Of a stretch of 64,000 nucleotides of DNA, positions 1 to 9,982 are shown piece by piece. Numbering within the stretch: the stretch's first letter is position 1; each line of letters opens with the position of its first letter. A program made the translations under genes and the position numbers. The stretch covers positions 2,046,001-2,110,000 of the forward strand of contig CM074133.1 of the NCBI GenBank assembly GCA_037178625.1, read 5' to 3'. Below the pieces are notes generated by a model that was given only the letters and a program-made list of their open reading frames with translations, searched no databases and had not been told where the DNA came from. This DNA comes from Skeletonema tropicum. Its lineage: Eukaryota; Bacillariophyta; Thalassiosirophyceae; Thalassiosirales; Thalassiosiraceae.

Positions 1-291
1 GACGAAAAAGAATCATCTCCTACACGAAAGAGAAAATTTGAATTATTTACTAGCTGTGAGCCATGTTGCATGTGTCTTGGTGCTACATTGTGGAGTGGAG
101 TCTCCAGAATTGTATGTGGTGCTACCAAAAATGATGCGCAGGCTATTGGCTTTGATGAAGGGCCTGTATTTGAACAATCCTATGAACATCTCGAAAAGGC
201 TGGTATTCAAGTGACGCGAAGTGTATTGAGGGAGGATGCTGCCAAGGTTCTCCAGAGATATGGAAACATTGGGTTGATATACAATCGCTGA
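1..291 (+). CDS. Cytidine/guanine deaminase family, C-terminal part (gene runs off the left edge)
   Basis: The frame is open from the first base and ends at a TGA at 289-291, so this is the 3' end of a longer gene. Residues 19-25 read CEPCCMC, the PCxxC zinc-binding signature of the cytidine/deoxycytidylate deaminase fold. It is followed by [16 protein letters not shown], which matches the segment after the zinc motif in guanine deaminases and tRNA/nucleoside deaminases (typically C-P-M-C-L-G-A). The family hydrolytically deaminates a nucleobase or nucleoside; the exact substrate cannot be told because the N-terminal HAE motif lies outside the window. The tail ends GNIGLIYNR. Family call is firm from the motif; guanine deaminase is the closest guess because of the CLGA.xW pattern. 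Confidence 0.8.
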   Translation, partial: DEKESSPTRKRKFELFTSCEPCCMCLGATLWSGVSRIVCGATKNDAQAIGFDEGPVFEQSYEHLEKAGIQVTRSVLREDAAKVLQRYGNIGLIYNR

Positions 292-530
292 TGAAGTGGT
301 GGTGAATGATTTCGATGCATATGTCGACAAATAAATGCACTTGAGACGGGAATGATAAGGAGGTCTATCTTTCGGATGTGTAAAGATGGCATGCATCATG
401 TAAAAAGAACGCTAAAATTGAGGAAATATTACATAATGTATCTGGTATTGGTATTGTCAAGGTGGAATCATTCTAGCAGAAGTAAATCATTCGCGAACAG
501 GAAGAGAATGTACAATTACTTTATCTTATT

Positions 531-2827
531 TCATCGCTTCTTCGAACTTTTCTTCCGCCTTCCTCTCCCAGAGCCTGAGGTTATTACAGCAGCACATAAA
601 CCAAAAATGCAAAGAATGACAGCAATCTTTACCTGAATTGGCAAGTGTGCAATGCCATGCTTCTTCTGGGAGAGAAACAATTTACTTTTTGTCAAAGCTG
701 ATTGAGGCGATCCGCGGAGCAGGGGTGGGAAGACAACTACACCTTCTTTATTCATCTGCTCCGCTTTTAGGGCCGCGGCTGCTGCACTGGAAACAACTTC
801 CTTATGTGCAATCTCGGCCCCCTCTTCCTCAAGTGCTGCAGCTAATCGCTTGTGCTCATCTGCATGGTGACTGCTTCCAGCAAGTTGTTTCGCCTCTTCC
901 TTGAAAGCAGCGTGTGCGATCTCTTCTTCTGCATGACGAAGTTCTTCAGCTTTGGGGTCCTCCTCATCTACAATCATGTCACGTGAAATTACACCTGCAC
1001 CTGCTCCATCAATGAGAGGATCATACCAAACACTCGACTTGTCGTAGGGCACATCTAGAGGCTCTTCGGTTGTATCATCGAACGTCGGGATAAAGTTCAC
1101 TCCCTTCGGATGCTCTTCGAATGGAACCCATTGTAAGTTACCGCATCTATTCTTTCCGTCAATTGTTGCTTTCTTATGACGCAGGTCAACTCCACTGAAT
1201 TCGATTAATTGGTCTAATGTGCGGCGATCGCCTAATCCATATCTGGATCTTCTCATCTGCAGTGCCTTTTGTTCGTCAGGTTCCCCACCAGGAATATCGA
1301 GCATTGTATTCAATCTGTAGTGCGCATTGTGCAAGTCTTCCTGACTAAATTTTCCGTGTCCCCAAGATGCTGTCTTTGGGTTGTGTTGAGATCCTTGATA
1401 GTCATGAAGGACGACTAACAACACAAATAGCCAGTTAGAAAAAGACGGAATGCATCCTATCAAAAAGAAAAGAATCAACAAAACATGAACAACTTACAAA
1501 CTCGATTGGGAGTATATATGTCATAGCCATACGTGAAGAACCTTGCGGCTCTATTGAATTCTTCGCCATCAAAAATACCAGGTGTATGTGGATCGACTGG
1601 AACCTTGAGTTCGGCATGACATTTACTGAAGCTGAAAGCACGTGAACAAGTAAAAATGACACAAGTAATGAGTTACAAGTCTAATAATGATTTCGAGCGA
1701 TTGAATCAAACTCACCTCAGACCAGCTCCCTGTTGGTGTGTATTTGGGAATCAGAAGTAGGTAACATGAGCAAAACGTGTGTCATGAATTTGTTAAGAAA
1801 AAACGACCATCAATATATGAGCATGCAAATTCTACTTACCCAGACTGCATTAGTTAGTTTGGGCTTCACAAGATTTCTCGCACATTTTGTTGCATGTGTT
1901 CGAACCTGTGAAGTAAAGATCACCATACACAAGTGAGGAACTTCGTGCACCCCACCCAGATTTACACCAAGCTGTTCAATACTGGCCACATAAGTGCTTA
2001 GCACAGCATACTCATTTTTGGTCTGCTCCCACATGTTCACCATTTTTTCGTCCCATTCCGGCTCAAAATCCATGTGCGAATCTGTTGACATACAAAAGTC
2101 CTGTGGACTAATTTCGTTGTTCACATACGCCGCATGCATATCTTGACCAATCAATCCCCTCGCATAAGTCGGGCCAGCGGCATCTGTCGCACTAATTGCA
2201 TGAACAAAGATTTGATCTCGATGAGGACAGTCGTCCCCCGCAGGACCGCCCTTTGATGTGTGTCCCCCCACCAGTTTCCTTCCGAAGTTGGGCCATCATC
2301 TCACAATATGTTTCAAGACAATCGTCATCGTCGTCCATATTTTGTTGTAGCACACGCACTCGGATGTCATTCGGTCGTTTGGCTTTGGTAAATAAATACT
2401 TCAACGTTCGAGGACAAAGTGGATCGCGAAAGCTCGGCATGTTGACATGCATTAACCGCCCATCCCTCCCAGTTGTTTCGAGCCCCATGACGTCCGATTC
2501 TTTTGTTTCGAATGGGCATTGTTTGTCGTTTGGATCAGAGGAGCCTCCCGTGCACTCAAACTCTGGATCGTAGGCAATGTTGCCACCTGGGTCATCGTAA
2601 CCAGTCTTCTTTAGGTTTTCGGGGTTGCCCATAAAGATTTCTCCATAGTTGCCCAGCGTCATGGTTATTAATAGTGATGGTCCGTGGTCCTGAAGACAAA
2701 GAGTTGCTTACACCAGTAATATTACTTCATTTGCGGCCACGTTACTTTCGACGTTATCACATTTTTTGTGCACGCACAATAGCAAGCAAAATAAAGCAAC
2801 GCTGGATAAACAGCTCCTGAATACCAT
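531..2827 (-). CDS. GT60-type GlcNAc-transferase (PF11397-like), six exons, one-base frame break
   Basis: Exons (minus strand) are read as 2827-2726, 2689-1840, 1729-1716 (14 nt), 1631-1498 and 1414-531, plus one frame break in a run of six C (2264-2269) inside the second exon. Family hallmarks in order: SFRDPLCPRTL, VLQQN, CPHRDQIFVH, GPTYARGL, a STDSHMDFEPEWDE block with the family's metal-site D-S-H, LSTYVASIEQLG, GAGLSFSKCHAELKVPVDP, and DGEEFNRAARFFTYGYD. These match the Skp1-type hydroxyproline GlcNAc-transferase family, which adds GlcNAc to protein. The first exon begins with a hydrophobic stretch (SSVALFCLLLC), a likely signal peptide. The C-terminus has a membrane segment (AVILCIFGLCAAVIT) and the basic tail KKSSKKR, suggesting a type I ER protein. 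Omitting one base of the homopolymer makes all exons one frame of about 660 residues. The first intron is very short (36 or 24 nt), so the first exon is less certain. Confidence 0.78.
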
Positions 2828-3639
2828 CCTAAACTAATCACTTATTTATCTTAAAATAAAGCAACACGTGAACGTGAACGGAACTTCAAACTTCTCGCGC
2901 GCATGTGTGCATATTAGTATGTAGTAGTATGTAGGTACTCCTATCTTATGTACAAACCTCTAGCTGCAACAAGTGACTTAAAAGGGTGCCTCTGGGGGAC
3001 ATAGACAAAGGCATTGTGGCAGCTGGAATGGGTGAGCCTTTAGCATTGTTGCTGTCTACTTTGGGGTTACGCAGCTATAATCTGTTCAGTTATTGTGTGA
3101 TGACTATACTGCTTGATTCAGTAAATCGAGTTAGCGGCCACCCGGCCACGGCATATTACAATATCTCCTACTTGTTATCTCTAGGGAGAAGGCGCAATTA
3201 GTGGCAAGTGTCTACGATCAACATTATATGGTACACGCAGCATGGTATCAAGGTCAATGACTATCAATGAGGGCACGAAGAGTGAGTAAATGAATGATAG
3301 TGTCACATCAGGACTCAATTCACCTCTCAACTACAATTAACCTATATATTAAAAGTACGATACCGACCTGATCTGACATCATTATTTCCTCAGAAATCCT
3401 TAGCCTTTGCCACGGCGAACACCTGCATTATTATTCATCCTCTATCTAGCAAAATTATGACCGTCAGTAACGAGTTATTCCTCCTCTGCCACTGCAACAT
3501 AAAGCAGTAGTAGTTCAAAATGAACTTAAGACATATGCCTATAGGCAAATGATCATTATAACTAGGTCCTTAGATGCGATACTGAAAGACTGCTTCGAAT
3601 TCTTACACAAAAAAAAAAAGCAAAGTAAGATGGGATTCA
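2828..3639. other. Intergenic, no gene seen
   Basis: About 800 bp between the 5' end of the glycosyltransferase gene and the tandem array. No open frame with family resemblance was found on either strand. It should hold the glycosyltransferase promoter, but I see no clear TATA box at a convincing distance. The sequence becomes repeat-like from about 3640. Confidence 0.5.
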
Positions 3640-6600
3640 AAACCGAAGCAACAAACGGATTTTGTGCATAGAAGCGATGCGCTACAGCCTCGTCGCTCAT
3701 CTGAGAGGTCCAATTGTGGCTGGCCCACGGCATCTCATTCTACCATATCGTATCCATCGTCGTCAATACTCGCATGAGCCGCTTCTAGTGAACCATTATA
3801 CTCGGCGGTGACAATCGACAAGGACATTAGCATTGCGCAGACGGATTGCGTGCGTCGAAGCGATGCTACAGCATCGAAGCTCATCTGAGAGGTCCAATTG
3901 TGGCTGGCCGCCGCAGCACCTCATTCTACCATATCGTATCCATCGTCGTCAATACTCGCATAAGCCGCTTCTAGTAGCCCATTTTACTCAGAGGTGACAA
4001 TCGTCAAACTCATTAGCACTGCGCAGACGGGTTGCGTGCGTAGAAGCGATGCTACAGCCTCGTCGCTCATCTGAGAGGTCCAAATGTGGCTGGCCCGCAG
4101 CACCTCATTCTACCATATCGTATCCATCGTCGTCAATACTCGCATGAGCCGCTTCTAGTGGCCCATCATACTTCATTGAGATACATTACTAGCTCATTAC
4201 CACTGCGCAGACGGGTTGCGTGCGTAGAAGCGATGCTACAGCCTCGTAGCTCATCTGAGAGGTCCAATTGTGGCTGGCCCGGCCGCAGCACCTCATTCTA
4301 CCATATCGTATCCATCGTCGTCAATACTCGCATAAGCCGCTTCTAGTGGCCAATCATACTTCATTGAGATACATTACTAGCACATTAGCACTGCGCAGAC
4401 GGGTTGCGTGCGTAGAAGCGATGCTATACAGCCTCGTCGCTCATCTGAGAGGTCCAATTGTAGCTGGCCCAGCCGCAGCACCTCATTCTACCATATCGTA
4501 TCCATCGTCGTCAATACTCGCATGAGCCGCTTCTAGTGGCCCATTATACTTCTTTAAGATACATTACTAGCTCATTACCACTGCGCAGCCGGATTGCGTG
4601 CGTAGAAGCGATGCTACAGTCTCGTAGCTCATCTGAGAGGTCCAATTGTGGCTGGCCCGGCCGCAGCACCTCATTCTACCATATCGTATCCATCGTCGTC
4701 AATACTCGCATGAGCCGCTTCTAGTAGTTCATTATAGTCTGTGGCGATGTGAAAAAAGCTCATTGGAACTTCGCAGACGGATTGCGTGCGTAGAAGCGAT
4801 GCTACAGTCTCGTAGCTCATCTGAGAGGTCCAATTGTGGCTGGCCCGGCCGCAGCACCTCATTCTACCATATCGTATCCATCGTCGTCAATACTCGCATG
4901 AGCCGCTTCTAGTGAGTCATTCTAGTCTGTGGCGATATGAAACAAGCGCATTAGCACTGCACAGACGGATTGCGTGCGTAGAAGCGATGCTACAGTCTCG
5001 TAGCTCACCTGAGAGGTCCAATTGTGGCTGGCCCGCCCGCAGCACCTCATTCTACCATATCGTATCCATCGTCGTCAATACTCGCATAAGCCGCATTCTA
5101 GTGGTTCATTCTAGTCTGTGGCGATATGAATCAATTTCTTTAGCACTGCGCAGACGGATTGCGTGCGTAGAAGCGATGCTACAGTCTCGTAGCTCATCTG
5201 AGAGGTCCAATTGTGGCTGGCCCGGCCGCAGCACCTCATTCTACCATATCGTATCCATCGTCGTCAATACTCGCATGAGCCGCTTCTAGTGGTTCATTAA
5301 AATAAGTGGCGATATAAAACAAGCTCAAAGGCACTGCGCAGACGGATTGCGTGCGTAGAAGCGATGCTACAGTCTCGTAGCTCATCTGAGAGGTCCAATT
5401 GTGGCTGGCCCGGCCGCAGCACCTCATTCTACCATATCGTATCCATCGTCGTCAATACTCGCATAAGCCGCTTCTAGTGGTTCATTCTAGTCTGTGGCGA
5501 TATGAAACAAGCGCATTAGCACTGCGCAGACGGATTGCGTGCGTAGAAGCGATGCTACAGTCTCGTAGCTCATCTGAGAGGTCCAATTGTGGCTGGCCCG
5601 GCCGCAGCACCTCATTCTACCATATCGTATCCATCGTCGTCAATACTCGCATGAGCCGCTTCTAGTAGTTCATTAAAATAAGTGGCGATATAAAACAAGC
5701 TCAAAGGCACTTCGCAGACGGATTGCGTGCGTAGAAGCGATGCTACAGTCATGTAGCTCATCTGAGAGGTCCAATTGTGGCTGGCCCGGCCGCAGCACCT
5801 CATTCTACCATATCGTATCCATCGTCGTCAATACTCGCATGAGCCGCTTCTAGTGGCTCATTAAAATAAGTGGCGATATGAATCAAGTTTTTTAGCACTG
5901 CGCAGACGGATTGCGTGCGTAGAAGCGATGCTACAGTCTCGTAGCTCACCTGAGAGGTCCAATTGTGGCTGGCCCGGCCGCAGCACCTCATTCTACCATA
6001 TCGTATCCATCGTCGTCAATACTCGCATGAGCCGCTTCTAGTGAGTCATTCTAGTCTGTGGCGATATGAAACAAGCGCATTAGCACTGCGCAGACGGATT
6101 GCGTGCGTAGAAGCGATGCTACAGTCTCGAAGCTCATCTGAGAGGTCCAATTGTGGCTGGCCCGCCCGCAGCACCTCATTCTACCATATCGTATCCATCG
6201 TCGTCAATACTCGCATGAGCCGCTTCTAGTGAGTCATTCTAGTCTGTGGCGATATGAAACAAGCGCATTAGCACTGCGCAGACGGATTGCGTGCGTAGAA
6301 GCGATGCTACAGTCTCGTAGCTCACCTGAGACGTCCAATTGTGGCTGGCCCGGCCGCAGCACCTCATTCTACCATATCGTATCCATCGTCGTCAATACTC
6401 GCATGGACCGCTTCTAGTGAGTCATTCAAGTCTGTGGCGATATGAAACAAGCGCATTGGCACTTCGCAGACGGATTGCGTGCGTAGAAGCGATGCTACAG
6501 TCTCGTAGCTCATCTGAGAGGTCCAATTGTGGCTGGCCCGGCCGCAGCACCTCATTCTACCATATCGTATCCATCGTCGTCAATACTCGCATAAGCCGCT

Positions 6601-9170
6601 TCTAGTGTGTCATTCTAGTCTGTGGCGATATGAAACAAGCTCATTAGCACTTCGCAGACGGGTTGCGTGCGTAGAAGCGATGCTACAGTCTCGTAGCTCA
6701 TCTGAGAGGTCCAATTGTGGCTGGCCCGGCCGCAGCACCTCATTCTACCATATCGTATCCATCGTCGTCAATACTCGTATGAGCCGCTTCTAGTGAGTCA
6801 TTCTAGTCTGTGGCGATATGAAACAAGCGCATTAGCACTGCGCAGACGGATTGCGTGCGTAGAAGCGATGCTACAGTCTCGAAGCTCACCTGAGAGGTCC
6901 AATTGTGGCTGGCCCGCCCGCAGCACCTCATTCTACCATATCGTATCCATCGTCGTCAATACTCGCATGAGCCGCTTCTAGTGGTTAATTAGACTGTGAC
7001 AAATAAAAGAAGAAGCTCATTAGCACTGCGCAGACGGATTGCGTGCGTAGAAGCGATGCTACAGTCTCGTAGCTCATCTGAGAGGTCCAATTGTGGCTGG
7101 CCCGCCCGCAGCACCTCATTCTACCATATCGTATCCATCGTCGTCAATACTCGCATAAGCCGCTTCTAGTGGTTCATTCTAGTCTGTGGCGATATGAATC
7201 AATTTCTTTAGCACTTCGCAGACGGATTGCGTGCGTAGAAGCGATGCTACAGTCTCGTAGATCACCTGAGAGGTCCAATTGTGGCTGGCTCGCCCGCAGC
7301 ACCTCATTCTACCATATCGTATCCATCGTCGTCAATACTCGCATAAGCCGCTTCTAGTGGTTCATTATTGTCTTTGGCGAATTTAAAGAAGCTCATTAGC
7401 ACTTCGCAGACGGGTTGCGTGCGTAGAAGCGATGCTACAGCCTCGTAGCTCTCCTGAGAGGTCCAATTGTGGCTGGCCCGCCCGCAGCACCTCATTCTAC
7501 CATATCGTATCCATCGTCGTCAATACTCGCATGAGCCGCTTCTAGTGGTTAATTAGACTCTGACAAATAAAAGATGAAGCTCATTAGCACTGCGCAGACG
7601 GATTGCGTGCGTAGAAGCGATGCTACAGTCTCGTAGCTCATCTGAGAGGTCCAATTGTGGCTGGCCCGGCCGCAGCACCTCATTCTACCATATCGTATCC
7701 ATCGTCGTCAATACTCGCACAAGCCGCTTCTAGTGGTTCATTCTAGTCTGTGGCGATATGAAACAAGCGCATTAGCACTTCGCAGACGGATTGCGTGCGT
7801 AGAAGCGATGCTACAGTCTCGTAGATCACCTGAGAGGTCCAATTGTGGCTGGCTCGCCCGCAGCACCTCATTCTACCATATCGTATCCATCTCGTCAATA
7901 CTCGCATAAGCCGCATCTAGTGGTTCATTATTGTCTTTGGCGAATTTAAAGAAGCTCATTAGCACTTCGCAGACGGATTGCGTGCGTAGAAGCGATGCTA
8001 CAGCCTCGTAGCTCTCCTGAGAGGTCCAATTGTGGCTGGCCCGGCCGCAGCACCTCATTCTACCATATCGTATCCATCGTCGTCAATACTCGCATGAGCC
8101 GCTTCTAGTGGTTAATTAGACTCTGACAAATAAAAGAAGAAGCTCATTAGCACTGCGCAGACGGATTGCGTGCGTAGAAGCGATGCTACAGTCTCGTAGC
8201 TCATCTGAGAGGTCCAATTGTGGCTGGCCCGGCCGCAGCACCTCATTCTACCATATCGTATCCATCGTCGTCAATACTCGCACAAGCCGCTTCTAGTGGT
8301 TCATTCTAGTCTGTGGCGATATGAAACAAGCGCATTAGCACTTCGCAGACGGATTGCGTGCGTAGAAGCGATGCTACAGTCTCGTAGATCACCTGAGAGG
8401 TCCAATTGTGGCTGGCCCGGCCGCAGCACCTCATTCTACCATATCGTATCCATCGTCGTCAATACTCGCATGAGCCGCTTCTAGTGTGTCATTCTAGTCT
8501 GTGGCGATATGAAACAAGATATGAAACAAGCGCATTAGCACTGCGCAGACGGATTGCGTGCGTAGAAGTGATGCTATATACAGTCTCGTAGCTCATCTGA
8601 GAGGTCCAATTGTGGCTGGCCCGCCCGCAGCACCTCATTCTACCATATCGTATCCATCGTCGTCAATACTCGCATGAGCCGCTTCTAGTGAGTCATTCTA
8701 GTCTGTGGCGATATGAAACAAGCGCATTCGCACTGCGCAGACGGATTGCGTGCGTAGAAGCGATGCTACAGTCTCGTAGCTCACCTGAGAGGTCCAATTG
8801 TGGCTGGCCCGCCCGCAGCACCTCATTCTACCATATCGTATCCATCGTCGTCAATACTCGCATGAGCCGCTTCTAGTGTGTCATTCTAGTCTGTGGCGAT
8901 ATGAAACAAGCGCATTAGCACTGCGCAGACGGATTGCGTGCGTAGAAGCGATGCTACAGTCTCGTAGCTCATCTGAGAGGTCCAATTGTGGCTGGCCCGG
9001 CCGCAGCACCTCATTCTACCATATCGTATCCATCGTCGTCAATACTCGCATGAGCCGCTTCTAGTGTGTCATTATAGTCTGTGGCGGCATGATTTGACAT
9101 CATTAGCACTGCACTGACGGATTGCGTGCGTAGAAGCGATGCTACAGTCTCGTAGCTTATCTGTGAGGTT
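3640..9170. repeat. Tandem satellite, about 29 copies of a 188-bp unit
   Basis: The phrase GAGAGGTCCAATTGTGGCTG recurs about every 188 bp (for example near 5200, 5388, 5576, 5766, 5954, 6142, 6330, 6518, 6706), about 29 good copies plus a decayed thirtieth near 9165. Each unit has a conserved core of about 140 bp, from GCAGACGGATTGCGTGCG to CGCATGAGCCGCTTCTAGT, and a variable segment of about 45 bp after it. Units differ from 188 bp by only a few bases, apart from small local insertions. Open frames of 63 and 88 codons appear on both strands in most copies, but 188 is not divisible by 3 so the frame changes each unit. I take these as chance frames of the repeat. Left-end copies (about 3800-4600) form a distinct subfamily with a TTCATTGAGATACATTACT spacer. 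Confidence 0.95.
6983..8484. repeat. Higher-order repeat: three-monomer unit of about 564 bp
   Basis: Within the satellite, three spacer types alternate in fixed order. Type A (GTTAATTAGACT...ACAAATAAAAG) starts at about 6983, 7546 and 8109. Type B (TTCATTCTAGTCTGTGGCG) starts at about 7170, 7734 and 8297. Type C (TTCATTATTGTCTTTGGCG) starts at about 7358 and 7922. The A-to-A distance is about 563 bp, i.e. three 188-bp monomers. This is the pattern expected when a three-monomer block was itself duplicated by unequal exchange. Confidence 0.85.
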
Positions 9171-9570
9171 CAATTGTGCTTTTTGTAGCTGTCCTGATGA
9201 GTTCAATTGAGCTGGTTGTCTCACATTAGGACCATATCTATCCCTCATGTACAATGTTGTTATGTGTTGTCTTTTTTGACATTTTAGAGTTTGTTTTGTT
9301 AGGGATAAAGTGTTTCAGCGGTACTCATTCGGATAGCGCATTTTTAGCATGTTTCAAGCTCGTATGTGTTTTGATATGTTCAATTGGGGCTGGCCTCTAT
9401 CAGAACAATCAACTGAATTGTTGTCAGTATTCGCATGAGCCATTTCTATGGTCTTTTTATACTTTGTAGTGATAGTGCCAAAGTGTATTTGTGTTGCTCA
9501 GTTTGGTATGTTGCATTGTGATAGCAACGCACTGCGCTGAATTGCGTTTTCGTATACGACTTGAATGCAG
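9170..9570. repeat. Decayed right border of the 188-bp satellite
   Basis: Past the last good unit, recognisable but mutated pieces continue in the same order: GTTCAATTGGGGCTGGCCTC (about 9378), GTCAGTATTCGCATGAGCCA (about 9420) and GCACTGCGCTGAATTGCG (about 9528). These correspond to the core words of the good units. The fall in identity at the edge is typical of tandem arrays homogenised from the inside. 9570-9982 shows no gene and presumably holds the lipase promoter. Confidence 0.7.
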
Positions 9571-9982
9571 TTGTATGGTTAAATGCCCTTTTTAGTTGTT
9601 TCCTTTTTTTTGTTTACAAAGGTGTAATCATTATTGTTATGAGTGCACGTGTAGAGCCCATGCTATTCACAACTCAATGTCAGAGTTCCGTCGAAGTCGC
9701 AGCAAATTTTCTTGAACAGTTTCAGTCATTTTTGCTGCCGGGGTGATCCCGAACGGTATTCGAAGTCATAGAATATCTTCTTTTATTCTCTTCCATCTCA
9801 TTCATCTCGCACGACCTCTTCCTCCAGACACTCACGTCCGTCAAGCAATCCCATTTGTTGTCCGAGGTCCGAGTCTTCGTCTCGCTTCTCAACTTTGCAG
9901 TGTAGTGACCATTGACCATTCTAAGTTGCCCGTGATTTTATGCTTCTTGGTCTATATAGCTTGCATGTCCTGAAAGAGAAGA

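Noticed and set aside
2196..2573. 125-codon + strand frame opposite the glycosyltransferase
   Set aside because: Antisense shadow of a well-supported exon.
2690..2713. 24-nt intron using donor GTGTAAG in the glycosyltransferase gene
   Set aside because: Too short to be likely; the alternative donor at 2725 gives a 36-nt intron in the same frame, still short but better. Both are left as uncertain.
4086..9064. Many 60-150 codon frames on both strands across the satellite, sharing MWLARPQHLILPYRIHRRQ
   Set aside because: They are the same repeat read in shifting frames (unit 188 bp, not a multiple of 3), both strands are open alike, and no frame is kept from unit to unit. A family of small proteins or RNAs is not supported.
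3640..9170. CRISPR-like reading of the array (constant core, variable spacers)
   Set aside because: The constant part is about 140 bp, spacers fall into a few repeated types rather than being unique, there are no cas genes, and the genome is eukaryotic.
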